Positions 12,968 through 24,268 of a stretch of 64,000 nucleotides of DNA are shown here, piece after piece (position 1 is the stretch's first letter; every line of letters begins with the position of its first letter). The notes under the pieces are model-generated. The model ran no database searches. It was not told the origin of the DNA and worked only from the letters and a program-made list of their open reading frames with translations. The DNA comes from Sarocladium kiliense (lineage: Eukaryota; Ascomycota; Sordariomycetes; Hypocreales; Sarocladiaceae): assembly GCA_030734395.1 (NCBI GenBank), contig JAUZTG010000011.1, forward strand, positions 62,001 to 126,000, given 5' to 3'. The position numbers were made by a program, and so were the translations under genes.

Positions 12968-13634
12968 CGGCAGTTTTTCATTTCAACCTTCACCAGGGCG
13001 ACTGACATGATAATCTGCATCTCACTCCCGCAGACGATGCTTCTTACTTCCAGAGTGGGTGGGAACGGAAAAACTGTTCCCAGCTCACTCATTCACAATG
13101 GCTTGCTGACGTTCTCGCATTGGCATAATCGCAGCTCCTGCTAATGCTCTTCATTGGCCCAAGGCAATCCGCTAGAACTTGTACCATCTGGAGACAACTT
13201 ACGACAAGGATGGCCTCTAACTCGCAGGACAAATTATCAGAGGCACGCTGTACCTTTCGCACGGCCCACGAGCGCCAATGCCTTGAATCTATGTAACGCT
13301 TCAGACTTTTGGGGGAACCCTCCTGGAAATCACAACGACCCGAGAGACCGTCATAAGGTGAACCGAGGAATGTCACGACGGCTGAATGCCCAGGTCCGGT
13401 CCAGGGGCTCGCTTCGAGCACGGCGTCGGAGTTAAAGTACCTTATTGTAGGAGGGCGGCCAGTTCCTCTTCTGCTGTCCACATCTAGGCTGTCTTAGACC
13501 GTATTCTAGACCAAATACAAACCGTATATCGTCAAGCGAAATGTCTTCATGGTAAACCTTGACTCCTCAATACATGCAACACCCCGGGGACTACGTGCCT
13601 CTAGTTCATCTGACTACTGAACGCTTGCTTTTCC
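12968..13634. other. Intergenic, convergent 3' ends of PAP1 and DML1
   Basis: Nothing beyond 3' flanking sequence is recognisable here. The small frames present have no coding character. Confidence 0.6.
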
Positions 13635-15296
13635 TCAATCATCGTCATCCTCGTCACTGCCACTTGACCAATCATCCTGATAAGCATCTGCGATCTCATC
13701 GAGACCGTTGGTAAGCGTCTCTCTCTCCTCCATTGGCAGAGACCATGCCGTCTGAGCTCGCAGGTCCCTCAACGTAACTCTCATCGCGGTATCTGTAGAC
13801 AAGACGGTGCTCAATCCCAGACCTGCCTCCGTAACGCCTTCAGAGTAGATGTGGGGGTAACTATCAAGAAGTGGGAAGGCGAGGGAAGACTGGTATCTGT
13901 CGAACTCTGTTAGTACATCGACTAGATCAAAAGAAGGACTGGGCACATACTTTCGGATCACGGGATTACCAGGCAGAGGACGTGTTGGCCTCTCTCCTTC
14001 ATCCTCAAGCTCCTCCTCTTTGGCATCGCCCAAGCCTCGATCGAAGGAGACTTCACCAAACTTGCGACTGCTCTTCTTCTGTCTTGAGCTGATTTCACCC
14101 AAGCTGAAGAGATCGAGCGAACCAACTTCACTAGCATCAGCGCCCTCATCCCCTGCTGTCATCAAACGCTGACCAATTCCCATCCTCAACCGCGCGAGAG
14201 TCTGGTTTCCTCCCGTGTTGAGGAACTCAGTCATATCATCCATAGACACGGCTTGTTGGCCTGACTGAGCCGTCAACCGGAGAGGCAAAGTCGCGCTCTC
14301 GAACCCAGCCGAAAGCAGAGCTGACAGATGCCACGACGATGACACGTCAAGGTTGATCCCACTCGGCAGGCGACCGGTCGGCAGAGACATGGGAACCACC
14401 ATCGACGCAGAAGAACATAATCTGTTTAGGCTCTGCGCCGTGTTCGCCATCCTCAACCTCCTCTTCTCCCTCTGCACTCCCGCAGCAGGACTCTGCGCTC
14501 CCCAGACCCAAACGCAGCTCTTACCATACTCATCCCTCAACGCCTCGACATACTCTCCCGCAAACCCACCCCAAGCATCGTCAAGCCCAGTGAACACCTG
14601 AATCCCCTGCATGCGATCACACTCCTCCACAAAGGGTCTGAAATCTCTATCGACGATATCATCATCCTTGTCTAGCGTAGAGAAGAGCTCCGCACCGGCA
14701 GCGAAACGGTCAAATGGCTGAATGGATGAGTTCAACTCGTAGTCGTAGAGCTGGACAAGGGAGCGAGGATGGTAGTAGACGCGTGAGAAGTCGGACCAGT
14801 AGCGGACGGAGGAGGTGGTGAGTTTGGGAGCCGGAGTGCCAGCGTCAAGACTTTGCTGGTACTCGCTTGGCTGGAGGGGCTTCTGCTTCTCGATGACTTT
14901 TCGTCCTGGCCTGTGGTTTATGTGAGACGGGCAAAAAAGGGAAGAGCCTGAGTGAGCCAGGTTGCTTACCATAATGAGGCTGGGTCAGACTCAGGTTCTG
15001 GATCATAGAGGGCGTTGATCTTGCGCAACGAGCCGAAGCCACCCTTGAGATCATAAATCACAGTCCTTGGTAGGAAAGTCTCCGATCCATCTGCCCCAAC
15101 TCCAGCGCGCCAGTGGATGTCGTGCTCTACCGGTGCCTTGTCATCACCTGAGTATGTGAAGTACGATTCCTGCACGGCGGGGTTAGTCAGCGGTTCACTT
15201 CCGATTCAAAAGGGCATCACGGACCTGTGCGTTCCAGAAATGCGTTGCATTGTAGTTGCTGATATTGCCCAGCTGGAGGGACACGATTTCACGCAT
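13635..15296 (-). CDS. DML1: DML1/misato, tubulin-like mitochondrial inheritance protein
   Basis: Exons in transcription order: 15296-15225, 15169-14970, 14910-13951 and 13896-13635, giving 497 residues. The first exon encodes MREIVSLQLGNISNYNATHFWN, cut by an intron after N-A-Q, the classical misato segment-II start. Next come HDIHWRAG and the PR-x-x-YDL(K) region, then the DML1 tubulin-like domain with RYWSDF and the YDYE-F-PFDRF block. The tail is acidic. Family members bind or resemble tubulin/FtsZ and are needed for mitochondrial DNA inheritance and partitioning. The final intron (13897-13950) is 54 nt, so its retention also keeps the frame (515 residues). GTATGT, CTAAC and CAG signals favour splicing. 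Confidence 0.9.
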
Positions 15297-15670
15297 TGTT
15301 GAGGCGTCAGCTGTTGACTGAGATACATGAGTGAAGTGTCAAGTCGTCCAGCATATCGTCGTTAAAAATGTCGACAGGCCCACACAAATACTTCTTCACC
15401 GTAGATCTCAGGCTATGGCCGGGAACGTGTCGCTATACACCACTATATTGATCAGAAATATATGTCAGGCGATTTCACACATCCTGTTTACCAAACTTTG
15501 TGATACAGGAAAACACTGCATACTTGGCTGGTCACGAGGCTTCTGTTCAGGGTAGGCAACCTTAAGCTTCACCCTCGGGCGTCTATGACCTCACACCCGA
15601 CCCGGCACTCACTTACACTTCACCTTAACTCCAAATTCTATCCTCACGACACTCATGTGAACAAAGAAAA
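15297..15670. other. Divergent promoter, DML1 / peroxiredoxin-like gene
   Basis: This 374-base gap separates two divergent starts. It holds no gene and no motif that I can name. Confidence 0.6.
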
Positions 15671-16364
15671 ATGGCTTCCACCACCGAGAACGCCCAGCCG
15701 TCACCACAGTCCTCCTTCAAGCAGGAGCTGAACACCCTCAGAACCCCCGAACCCAAGGACATCGCATCTCCAATCCAAGTCGGCTCCCGCGCCCCATCTT
15801 CAGCCAAGCTTCCTCTCCCAGACGGTCGCCGGACCCTCGTCGTCTTCCTCCGCCACTGCGGCTGCCCATGCACGTACCTCCGCTTCTCTTCTACTAAAAT
15901 CTCAATCCAAGAAACACTGACAATCAAAACTCTCAGTCGCCGAAAAGACTTTCAAAGCACTCACAGCCCTCTCCTCAACCCACCCCTCCCTCCACTGCAT
16001 CGCCGTCTCCCACTCCACACAAGAAGCTACTGAGCGCTGGATCCCCCAAGTCGGCGGCGCCTGGGACGTCGACGTCCTCGTCGATGTAGACCGCGACCTC
16101 TACGCTCAGTGGGGGCTTGGCGTTTCTACTATTTGGCACATGGCCAACCCCTGGGTTTTATACTCTGTGTACCGCCTCGGACAGACGGAAGGGATATGGA
16201 ATAAGCCTGCGGAAAGTGGGAGTAGGTGGCAGATTGGTGGTGCGTTTGCGGTTGATCGGGGTGGGATTGTGAGGTGGGCGCATGTGGATAAGTCGGCGGA
16301 TGATGTGCCCAACTTGAACGATGCTGTGAAGGCTTTGGGAGTCCGGAAGGCTGCCAAATCATAA
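15671..16364 (+). CDS. AhpC/TSA-like (PRXL2-type) thioredoxin-fold protein
   Basis: Two exons, 15671-15869 and 15937-16364, give 208 residues. The core is LVVFLRHCGCP followed by F-A-E-K-T-F at the exon junction, which matches the GCPFAE active-site-like segment of fungal peroxiredoxin-like PRXL2/AAED1 proteins. The only joint that preserves it uses a GC donor (GCACGT) and a CTCAG acceptor, a GC-AG intron of 67 nt. The nearby GTACCT donor would shift the frame. Later segments (W-G-L-G, a WxIGGAF-x-VD stretch and H-V-D-K) fit the family's thioredoxin fold. The role is probably a thiol-dependent redox enzyme in the cytosol; the substrate is unknown. Confidence 0.8.
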
Positions 16365-16526
16365 CGGAACTGACCGATATTCACACACTCAGTATCAGAA
16401 TGCTATCGTCAAAGCGTAGTCGTTTTCATTCCAAATGAAACAGTAATCTAGTAAGGGGCGTGTCAGGGTATACATCAAAGAAACAAACTCCAGCAACTCC
16501 CCCAACCATGTATCGTCAAGCAGATC
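16365..16526. other. Short convergent intergenic gap
   Basis: Only 3' flanking sequence separates the peroxiredoxin-like gene from the septin-like gene. Confidence 0.6.
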
Positions 16527-18511
16527 CTACACAATGTCCCACCACCACCCCACGAAGCCCCGCGGCAGCTGGGCAACCTCTCGATGGCATGCCGAGTCAG
16601 ACATATGGAGCCAAGCCGTCACGAACGCTGCAACACCCAAACCGCTGACCAGCTCCGCGGTAAGTTTACCGCCCTGTCTCGCATGAGCTAGCCAGTCGAG
16701 CAACCCCAGTGGATCCTGATGGGTAGGACTGGGTGTTGGCCGCAATCTATGTTTGCGGCTCTTCTTTCCTCGTTTGACAACGCTACGGGCGGGATCGCCA
16801 CTCGCAAGCTCCATCGCATTAGCTGGGAAGGCCAATCCAGAGCTCTGCGAGTCTAGGCTGCGCCTCAGGCTCTGGGCCCAATCTGTGACATCCACCCGCT
16901 CCCACCATTGTGCAGCTGTGTAGGCACCTATGCCATGTAGCCCGCTGAAGTGGAATTGTTGGGGTGCCGAAGGTTGGGCTACAAGCTGCAAAGCCCCTGT
17001 TTGTCGATGCTCTTTGCACCATTTGAGAATCTTCAGAGCAGCAGTGTGACGAAGCCAAGCGCTCCCCTCCGCACAAATTGCACGGTCGATGAGTTGTTGG
17101 AGATCACTCTGGACCAGAGGCTGCTCGTACTGAGACTGCATCAGGGTACTGGCATCCATCTCGTCAGGGTCGGCATGGGTCGCGTTCGAAACGGCGAACA
17201 GTTCGGGAAGGGCGTTGGGGCCGCCGAAGGAAAAACATCTGAGGTCATTGCTCTCAAGCACGGCGCAGATATCCGCCCTCGCGGTCGCAAATTGCTCGTC
17301 ATCGAGCTCATCGGCCCGAGCAAGTAGCGGGACAACATTGGTGAAGTCTTGACACCGTTTCATAGCATTGATATCCGCAGTCGACAGACCTACATTCGGG
17401 TCAGAAGGCATTCCAGACGGCATTTCAGCTGCTTTACCTGTGCTTGATATCATGTATAAAACAACATCAACAGCTGGCTGTGAGCCGCTGGCGAGAAGAG
17501 ACCACAAATCAGACTCATCCATGGACTTGTACAGGAGTGGCGTTACTTGATTCTCAATGTACTGCAATGCGACCTGCGTTGACTTTAAATGTAAGTTAGT
17601 ATATGACCTGCTCTGAGGACCCGAAAGTTCCGAAAGGTACTGACCTCAATGGTTGATGAGCTGCTCGTTGTGTCCACGAAGCAAAGGTTTCTGTCGAGTA
17701 TCTCGTCAGAGGATGTCAAAGAAGACCGCCTGCGTCGTGTCGATGCGCTCAGCTCCAGCTCGGTCTTCCATTTTGGCTGGGGCTTTGTACTGGCGAACGT
17801 CTCCGTGGCAGGAGTCGAAGATGAGCGCGCAGGATCGACGTGAACGATATGATCGCAGCACCTTGTAATTGAGTTGACCAGTGATGTTTTACCAGTAGCT
17901 GCTGGTCCGGTAACCAGAACCTTGAGCTTGCCGATTGCCCTCCCGATCTCCGAGAACGACCGACGTGGTGGCACAGTGAGACTGGGCATAATGAGTTGCG
18001 ATTCCGGGCTTTCGGTAGCTCCTTGTTGTGGAGAAGGACCGGGGCGACGGCTTGGACTCTGACGAGGGCTGGATCTTGTACTAGGTACAAACGAGTCTTT
18101 GTCGGCACATGATGAGGCAGTCAGAGAGTTTCTCCGCGACGGCGAGCTGCTGATGACGGAAGCTGGACTCGAGATCCCTTGAAGAACAGGCGTCATCGGC
18201 GGCATGTGTTCGTGCAGCATATCATCGTCGAGTACGGAGGACGATAGCGACGCGGGGCTGTGGGGATCAGGCGCGGGCGAGGACTCGGTGGTACGGGAGG
18301 ATTGGGATGCGAAGTCGAGACTTCTTTTCGGCCGTGGCCATCTCCCAACTCTATGGGGATGATTGAGCTGCTGAGAATCGGTAGAATCAAGTGCAGCCTC
18401 GGTGGTGATGAAGCATGACAGCTGGGGTGAAGGAGGCATGGCGGAGAGATTGGGGCGGGTGAGCCGGCCGTCGAGGGCGTCGGCGTCAGGGCCAGAAGAG
18501 AGGGGTCGCAT
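16527..18511 (-). CDS. Divergent septin-like GTPase
   Basis: Two exons, 18511-17645 and 17582-16527, give 640 residues. A serine/proline-rich low-complexity N-terminus of about 190 residues precedes a P-loop GPAATGKT at 202-209 and a Walker-B-like hydrophobic strand ending in CFVDTT. An ARADELDDEQF segment resembles the T/AKADxL switch of septins. The C-terminal quarter has RK-rich DNA followed by a hydrophobic helix near the end (GLGVAAFVTAW). The protein fits the fungal septin-type G-domain family but is not one of the core septins (no polybasic-G1 arrangement, no septin-unique element that I can recognise). It may be a membrane-tethered GTPase. The assignment rests mainly on the G motifs. 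Confidence 0.7.
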
Positions 18512-19485
18512 GGTTGGGGGTCATTCCTGGATTGACTATGTAACGATGATGATCGACTTATGTTCTTGTTGTTGATGCGAGATAAGACGAAAGATGGGAG
18601 GATCAGTCGTTCATACTCGCATCGCTACGGACGGAAAGGAGGAAGAAGGGAGCGAAAGGAGAGGAGGTGAGACGGAGATAGGTACTAAGTCGTGATGGTG
18701 ACGGTGGTGGTGGCATGGAGCGTACGGCAGCGTGCAGACGCATCACACGGGCGGGAGGCGGGCGTCACGGTGCATTGGCAGGGGACGGGTGGGGTGACAA
18801 TCAGCTACCCAATTAGGGGCGGTGCGGGGTAGTGATAGTGGGATGCGCGACTTGACAGGCCACTGTGATCCATGTGTTGGGGTCGACGGCCCCGTTTCCT
18901 GACCGGGACAATGCTAGTCACGTGGCCCGCCTGGCCAGCCTCCTGACGCCGGGCTGCACTAAAGGTGGAGGGCAGCGTTTAGTGTAGAGTTATACTTTTC
19001 TTTGTATGTGCGCATTTACAGAGAGGCACTCCGTCACAAGTGCTTGTATCAGCTTTGTAACTCTTACAATCACACTGCTGGCAATTAGGATAGCGAAAGT
19101 CGACCCCTTGTTTCTCACCTGGGGCAGGCATATTGGATAGATCGATGCTGGTAGACGGTTATAGATTGTAAGGCTTATAGTAAATGGTTGCGACCTGAGC
19201 CAAAGTGAGAAACGTCTGTGTACAAGTTTGCATATATAAGTCAAAAGCTCTCTCAGCCTTCAACGCGGGAGGTTTTCTGGGTTTCAATAGTCCAGAGCCT
19301 CATTGTCTTGTTACCAATAGCCCTATACCTTGCCCGTTTCATGCGATATATATACTCTTTAAGCTTAACTTCAGCCACAATAAGTTAGAGGCAATGTGAG
19401 CTTTTTCTATACATTCAAGTTAATCAATTTTAGATTGTGGGACCCCTTACTTGGAACTACCTTAGAGGATCGCATCCTACTCCTT
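18512..19485. other. Intergenic, GC-rich promoter then AT-rich spacer
   Basis: The first 450 bases are GC-rich promoter DNA of the septin-like gene. The stretch 18970-19480 is noticeably AT-richer with TATATA tracts and no coding sense. I see no gene. Confidence 0.6.
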
Positions 19486-20592
19486 CTATATATCTCCCCT
19501 CTCTCGCGCCGCTTTACTTTCAGGATGATTCACTCGGGCCCTTAGTAGTCTTTCTCTCTGCCACTCCCCAGCCTTGATATCCTCATACTTGGGCGTCTCC
19601 CCTGCAGCAAGGCATGTTGGCAATGTGCGTATCATGACGTCTTGGCTCGGGCTAAAGAAGTAGGCAAGGCTGAAGCGCTGCGCGCCGCTGATATTGCGGA
19701 CGCGATGCACAGTGCTGACGAAACGGTCGTTTGTGGCCCGTTCCAGGAAGTCGCCTACGTTGACCACCAGGCTGCCCTCAACGGGTGGCGCCGATACCCA
19801 GTGGCCGTTGGCGTTGAGGACCTCGAGGGCCGGCGCCGAGGTCAGTTGGTTGACGAGCGTCACCCACGAGTAGTCGGCGTGGGCGCCTATGCCGATGACG
19901 TCGTCGTCCGCTGGCGCCTGTGGAGGGTAGTGCAGGGCCCGTAGTCCGGCCATTGGAAAAGAGGTCATGTCGTCGAAGTAATCTTCAGGGAGGTCGAGGG
20001 CTAGGGCAATGAGTCGGAGAAGAACCGATGCGAAGCCCTGTGCAGCTGCACGGTACTCGTATATCGTACTCCGAAACGAGGCTGGCTCCGTCGGCCACTG
20101 GTTCAGGGGCCCAGCTGGGTAAGTCGAGAGGTCAAGGTCAGCAGGCGCCTTCTGCTCAGGCTCGTAAGGATCATCAGCCATGTTGAACGCCTCCTTGAGG
20201 TCGCCCCGAGTCTTATCGTCAATGCGCGTCTCCAGGAGGGGCTCGTAGCCCTTGATAGCGGGCGACTTATTGATGTGGATCTTCATCTTTTCATCATGCG
20301 GCAGGGCAAAGAAGTCCTTGATGGCTGTCGTAACACGGTTTTCGAGATCAGCGTCGATGCCATGATTGAGCGCGTATAGGAAGCCGACTTCAGTGAAGGC
20401 CTTCCCAACCTCGCGGGCAACGGCGAGGCGCTCTTCAAAAACATCTGAGGTTGCATTCCGAAAATCAACGGTTGGGATGTGCTGGAAGGTTGGCTTAAGG
20501 TCGGCACCGCTCAATACAGGGCGTGTCTGCTTGCCTTTGCCCGCGTGGAATACGACCTCCTTGGGCTCAGTAATAGTAGCAGAAGGGGCCAT
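19486..20592 (-). CDS. 2-oxoglutarate/Fe(II) oxygenase (isopenicillin-N-synthase-like)
   Basis: This is a single-exon gene of 368 residues starting at the ATG of MAPSATI; an upstream in-frame start would be GTG. The N-terminal DIOX_N region has the usual D-F-R and GFLYALNHGI segments. The 2OG-Fe(II) domain provides H238 and D240 in GIGAHADYSW, a distal H296 in STVHRV and the 2-oxoglutarate arginine R306 in RFSLAYFF, so the catalytic set is complete. Fungal members include thymine 7-hydroxylase-like and secondary-metabolite enzymes. The divergent neighbour is an NCS1 permease, which makes a nucleobase or related nitrogen compound a reasonable substrate guess, but this is inference from context. 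Confidence 0.88.
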   Translation of the reverse strand: MAPSATITEPKEVVFHAGKGKQTRPVLSGADLKPTFQHIPTVDFRNATSDVFEERLAVAREVGKAFTEVGFLYALNHGIDADLENRVTTAIKDFFALPHDEKMKIHINKSPAIKGYEPLLETRIDDKTRGDLKEAFNMADDPYEPEQKAPADLDLSTYPAGPLNQWPTEPASFRSTIYEYRAAAQGFASVLLRLIALALDLPEDYFDDMTSFPMAGLRALHYPPQAPADDDVIGIGAHADYSWVTLVNQLTSAPALEVLNANGHWVSAPPVEGSLVVNVGDFLERATNDRFVSTVHRVRNISGAQRFSLAYFFSPSQDVMIRTLPTCLAAGETPKYEDIKAGEWQRERLLRARVNHPESKAARERGDI

Positions 20593-21279
20593 GCTCACTT
20601 ATCGAATCCAGGTACGAATCAATGGTCTTGCTTGGATAAGAGGATTCGCTGGATGCTGAATGGTTGCGAGCAGGTTGTCTTCACACTTTCAAACGTGGTC
20701 AGCTAAATGGGAGGGAGGGGGAGGAGCTGGGATACTTCAACGAGACACAGACACGACTGGGTCTATCAGCCTAACAACTTCTCAGTATAGCTTTATCGAG
20801 GAGCCACTTCGACAATGAAGGGCATGTAGGCTAAGGAGCGTTAGCGCTGTCAGTTGCCTTGTTATTATGGACTGGCGCTTACTCGTAGGATTCACGACTC
20901 CGCAAATACTACAACTAGCATAACGGTCTGAACCAACTACCATCTCCAAGTCCCATAATCCCTAATCTATCTCCACTTTCGCTCTTCTTCATCTCAGCTC
21001 GCCTCTGTATCTGAAGTAGCTTCTTTATCTCAAGTATCTTCGTTATCTCAAGTAGCAAATAGCTCTGTGGAGTAACTTCTCTAGGCAGTCTCAATCCTCT
21101 TATCAGAACCCCTGGATAGTGCCGGGTATTGCACGTCCCACTGGCTATCATGAACCGTTCAATTGTCGGTCTAAGTCCGTCATCTTGGCCGCACGTATTG
21201 CCCACGCCGCTGATCCTCTCTTCTTCTCCTTCTTCTCCTTCTTCTCTTGTCCTATTCGTGAACAGAGACAGACGTAGCA
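20593..21279. promoter_or_regulatory. Divergent promoter with GATA-factor sites
   Basis: The 687 bases between the oxygenase and the permease carry five HGATAR sites on the reverse strand: CTATCA at 20763 and 21145, CTATCT at 20967 and TTATCT at 21025 and 21043. The last two sit in a direct repeat, TTATCTCAAGTA, at 21025-21036 and 21043-21054. AreA/NIT2-type GATA activators bind HGATAR to switch on nitrogen-catabolic genes. About two sites would be expected by chance, so the enrichment is modest. Confidence 0.45.
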
Positions 21280-23204
21280 ATGACTGTGACAGACATGCGG
21301 GAAAACATTCAGGTGAGGGCTAACGCCTTTAAGGCGGGCTTTGCCAACAAGGATGCCTTTCTCGCGATGGTAGAGACAAAGGAGTCAGCTCAGAATCGAC
21401 TGCAAAACCGCAACCCGTGGACAAACGAGGATCTCGACATCAGCCCCCGCAAAGACTGGACTTGGGGCTGGTGGGACTATGCCGCCTTCTGGTGGTCATA
21501 CGGTGAGTTCTTCTTCCCACTGATGCTATTAGAGCCTGGCATCTTGCTGATGAGCCAGGCTTTTCTACTGGTGTCTGGACGGCTGGCTCCTCTCTCGTGG
21601 CCCTTGGGATGACCTCGTGGCAGGCTGTCATCTGCATCTTCATCTCGCACTTTCTCGGCGCCATTGGCATGGTGATGCACTCCCGCTCATCGGCTGTCTA
21701 TCACTTCGGGTTTCCCGTGGCCTGCCGCATCCCCTGGGGCCTCATTGGCGGCTACTTTCCCGTCTTTGTGCGCGTCCTCGTCGGCACGATCTGGGTCGGC
21801 GTGCAAATCGTCCAAGGAGGCTATTTCACGGCCGTGCTGTTCCGCGCCGTCTTCGGCAACTCTTTCCATGACCTACCCAACAAGATTCCCGCGGACCAGT
21901 ACATCACCGTCCAGGAGTTAATTGGGATGTTGGTGTTCTGGTAATTCTCCCGTCCCAGTCCGCGACTAGCAACGTCCCTCATTTACCTTTTGAGTTGTGA
22001 TAGATAGCTAACCCCTCCCCCAAGGGTTGCCACTTTGCCGGTGTTGAGTGTTCCGATTCCTAAGGTCCGTCTCCTGTTCACCATCAAGTCCATCGCACTG
22101 CCGCCCATAGTCATCGGTCTCTTCATCTACTGCATGCTTCAGGGCCGAAGTTCCGGTCAGTCAGCGGGTTCCTTCGCAGATACCGGTACGCTCCATGGCT
22201 CAACCCTGGCTTGGGCCATGCTCGGAGGCATCAACTCAGTCATGGGCAAGACAAGCACAAGCATTGTCAACCAGCCGGATCTTGCGCGCTATGCTCGCAC
22301 TAAGTCCGCACCCATGTGGTCGCAGCTCATCGCACTGCCTGTGGGCAACACGCTGTGTGCCACGCTGGGCATCTTTGGCGCAAGCGCTATTCGAGCAGGA
22401 TGGGGAGAACTCATCTGGAACCCGTGGCTTCTATGCCACGCCATTCTTGATCGCAACTGGAACCATGGGGCGCGGGCCGCTGTGGCCGTTGTGTCCCTTG
22501 GTTTTATTTTTTCCATTATCGGGTCGAACCTAGGGTAAGGAGCTCTCTGGTCCGGATGGAGCTGTTCGAACAGTATTCATGCCTATTACACTCAAGTGCT
22601 AATCCATTTCAACAGAGCAAACGTCATTCCATGGGGTGCCGACTCAACTGTCCTGCTTCCCCGCTTCATCAACATTAAACGTGGCATGTACATCTCATAC
22701 ATTCTCGGCCTCGTCATCTGCCCATGGCGCATTCTTCGTAGTGCAAGTACTTTCCTGCAGTTCCTCGGTGGTTACAGTATCTTCCTCGGTCCTTTTGTGG
22801 GTATCTTTCTCACCGATTATCTTGTCTGCCGTAGGGGCAATATCTACCTCCAGGAGCTCTACACACCCGAGGGCAGATACTGGTACCGCTATGGCATTCA
22901 CTGGCGAGCTGTAATTGCCTACCTCGTGGCTGTCGTGCTACCTATCCCTGGCTTCGTGCGCACATTTGGCATCAATGCACCTGTGGAAATGCTGCGCATC
23001 TATCAAGTTGGCTGGCTACTCACTTGTGTCCTCAGCAGCATTATATACTGGGGACTTGGCTTTGTGGGGGAATTTGCTGCACTGGAACGGAGTATGGCCT
23101 TCGAGAGTATCAGCGCTGAGCAGCTTGAGCCCTTCCTCGGAACTATGAATCCTATAGATGAGGAGATGGATGATAAGCCCGATACGAAGAGCTCGTTGAA
23201 CTAG
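21280..23204 (+). CDS. NCS1-family nucleobase/allantoin-type permease
   Basis: Four exons, 21280-21502, 21559-21940, 22025-22534 and 22616-23204, give 493 residues. The N-terminus has NRNPWTNEDLDISPR followed by WTWGWWDYAAFW, the typical entry into helix 1 of NCS1 carriers. About twelve hydrophobic helices follow, with NQPDLARYA in the middle and GANVIPWGADSTVLLPRFINI near helix 8, both hallmark segments of Fur4/Dal4/Fui1-like transporters. These are plasma-membrane proton symporters for uracil, uridine, allantoin or related compounds. All introns join in phase. The divergent partner is a 2-oxoglutarate oxygenase. The exact substrate cannot be read from the sequence. Confidence 0.92.
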
Positions 23205-24268
23205 AGTTCAAGCTATGGCTAAGCGTACTTGAGTGCTTATAAGAGTTAGCAATCAAAGCCTCTTTGGGGAATGTTTTGTCATTGCCTCGACCGGTCAAAG
23301 CTGCCCAGCTAATAGAGCCAAGTAGGATGATGCGAAGGACTCAAAAAACCTTAAACATGAATAACAATGTCATAATACTCAAGGACAGCGAGTATATATA
23401 ACAAGCTGAAATGTCTTCGTTTCCAGCTGATTATATATAGCTGTGATGTTGCGCGTATTGTGGACACATTTGCTTACTTCTGTCTAGCTAGATTAGTGGA
23501 GAGAGAAAAGTAGGTGCAAGCCTTGCTTTGCGCGTGCCTTTCCTATGTATCAATCTGTAACGAAGGTAGTCGCTGTACTAGAGACAGTCCCGAATCGGGT
23601 GCGCGTCTGAGGCGACTCGGAGGCGAGGCGCGAAGGAACATTAATTTAATCTTCCTTTCACCCTTAATTCTAGAAGGAACGGGGAGAGATCTCTAAATAT
23701 TAGTCTTGCTCTAAACATACCTCCTGCTATCCTGCCTGACTCCATGAAATATCGTGGTCTGTTAGAAGTTTTTAGTATCGGTGGTTTCTTTAGAGGTTCT
23801 GTAGGCCGGAAAACAGGACGAGCCTAAACCCCAAAAGTGTCTGCTAACCCCATCACATGGAGTGATTGTCCTGAAGGTACCGTCAGGTTCGCTCTCAGTA
23901 CCCTTCTATAAGGTACCTCGCCTTGCGCCTGAAGCTTGACTAACGAAGGCACGTGACGTCACTTTCAGGAACTCGGGCCGTCGACCCAACACGTGGATTA
24001 CAGCATAGATGTCTGCATGTTCAGGATCACTCACTCCTTTGTTCTGATGTTGCTGCGTCTAGCTGACGTATCATGTTAGCTGCGCGCCTTTTGTTTCCTC
24101 ACCAGCTAAGAAAACAGTCTCTTCTCAACCAATTCTCTGTCAGCCGCTGTTTTCCTCCACCACTCCTAATCTCGACTCACACTTCCCAGCCACAGTTTTC
24201 TTAATACCTTCCACCCCTGTTTTGTCCTTTCAACCGATCTGTCTATTCCCCTTAAGGCGTGAGACATC
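23205..24268. other. Intergenic, convergent, partly AT-rich
   Basis: This 1.06 kb gap lies between the ends of the permease and LEU2. It has AT-rich tracts with TATATA at 23393-23440 and near 23640-23700. No open frame here looks coding. Confidence 0.6.
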
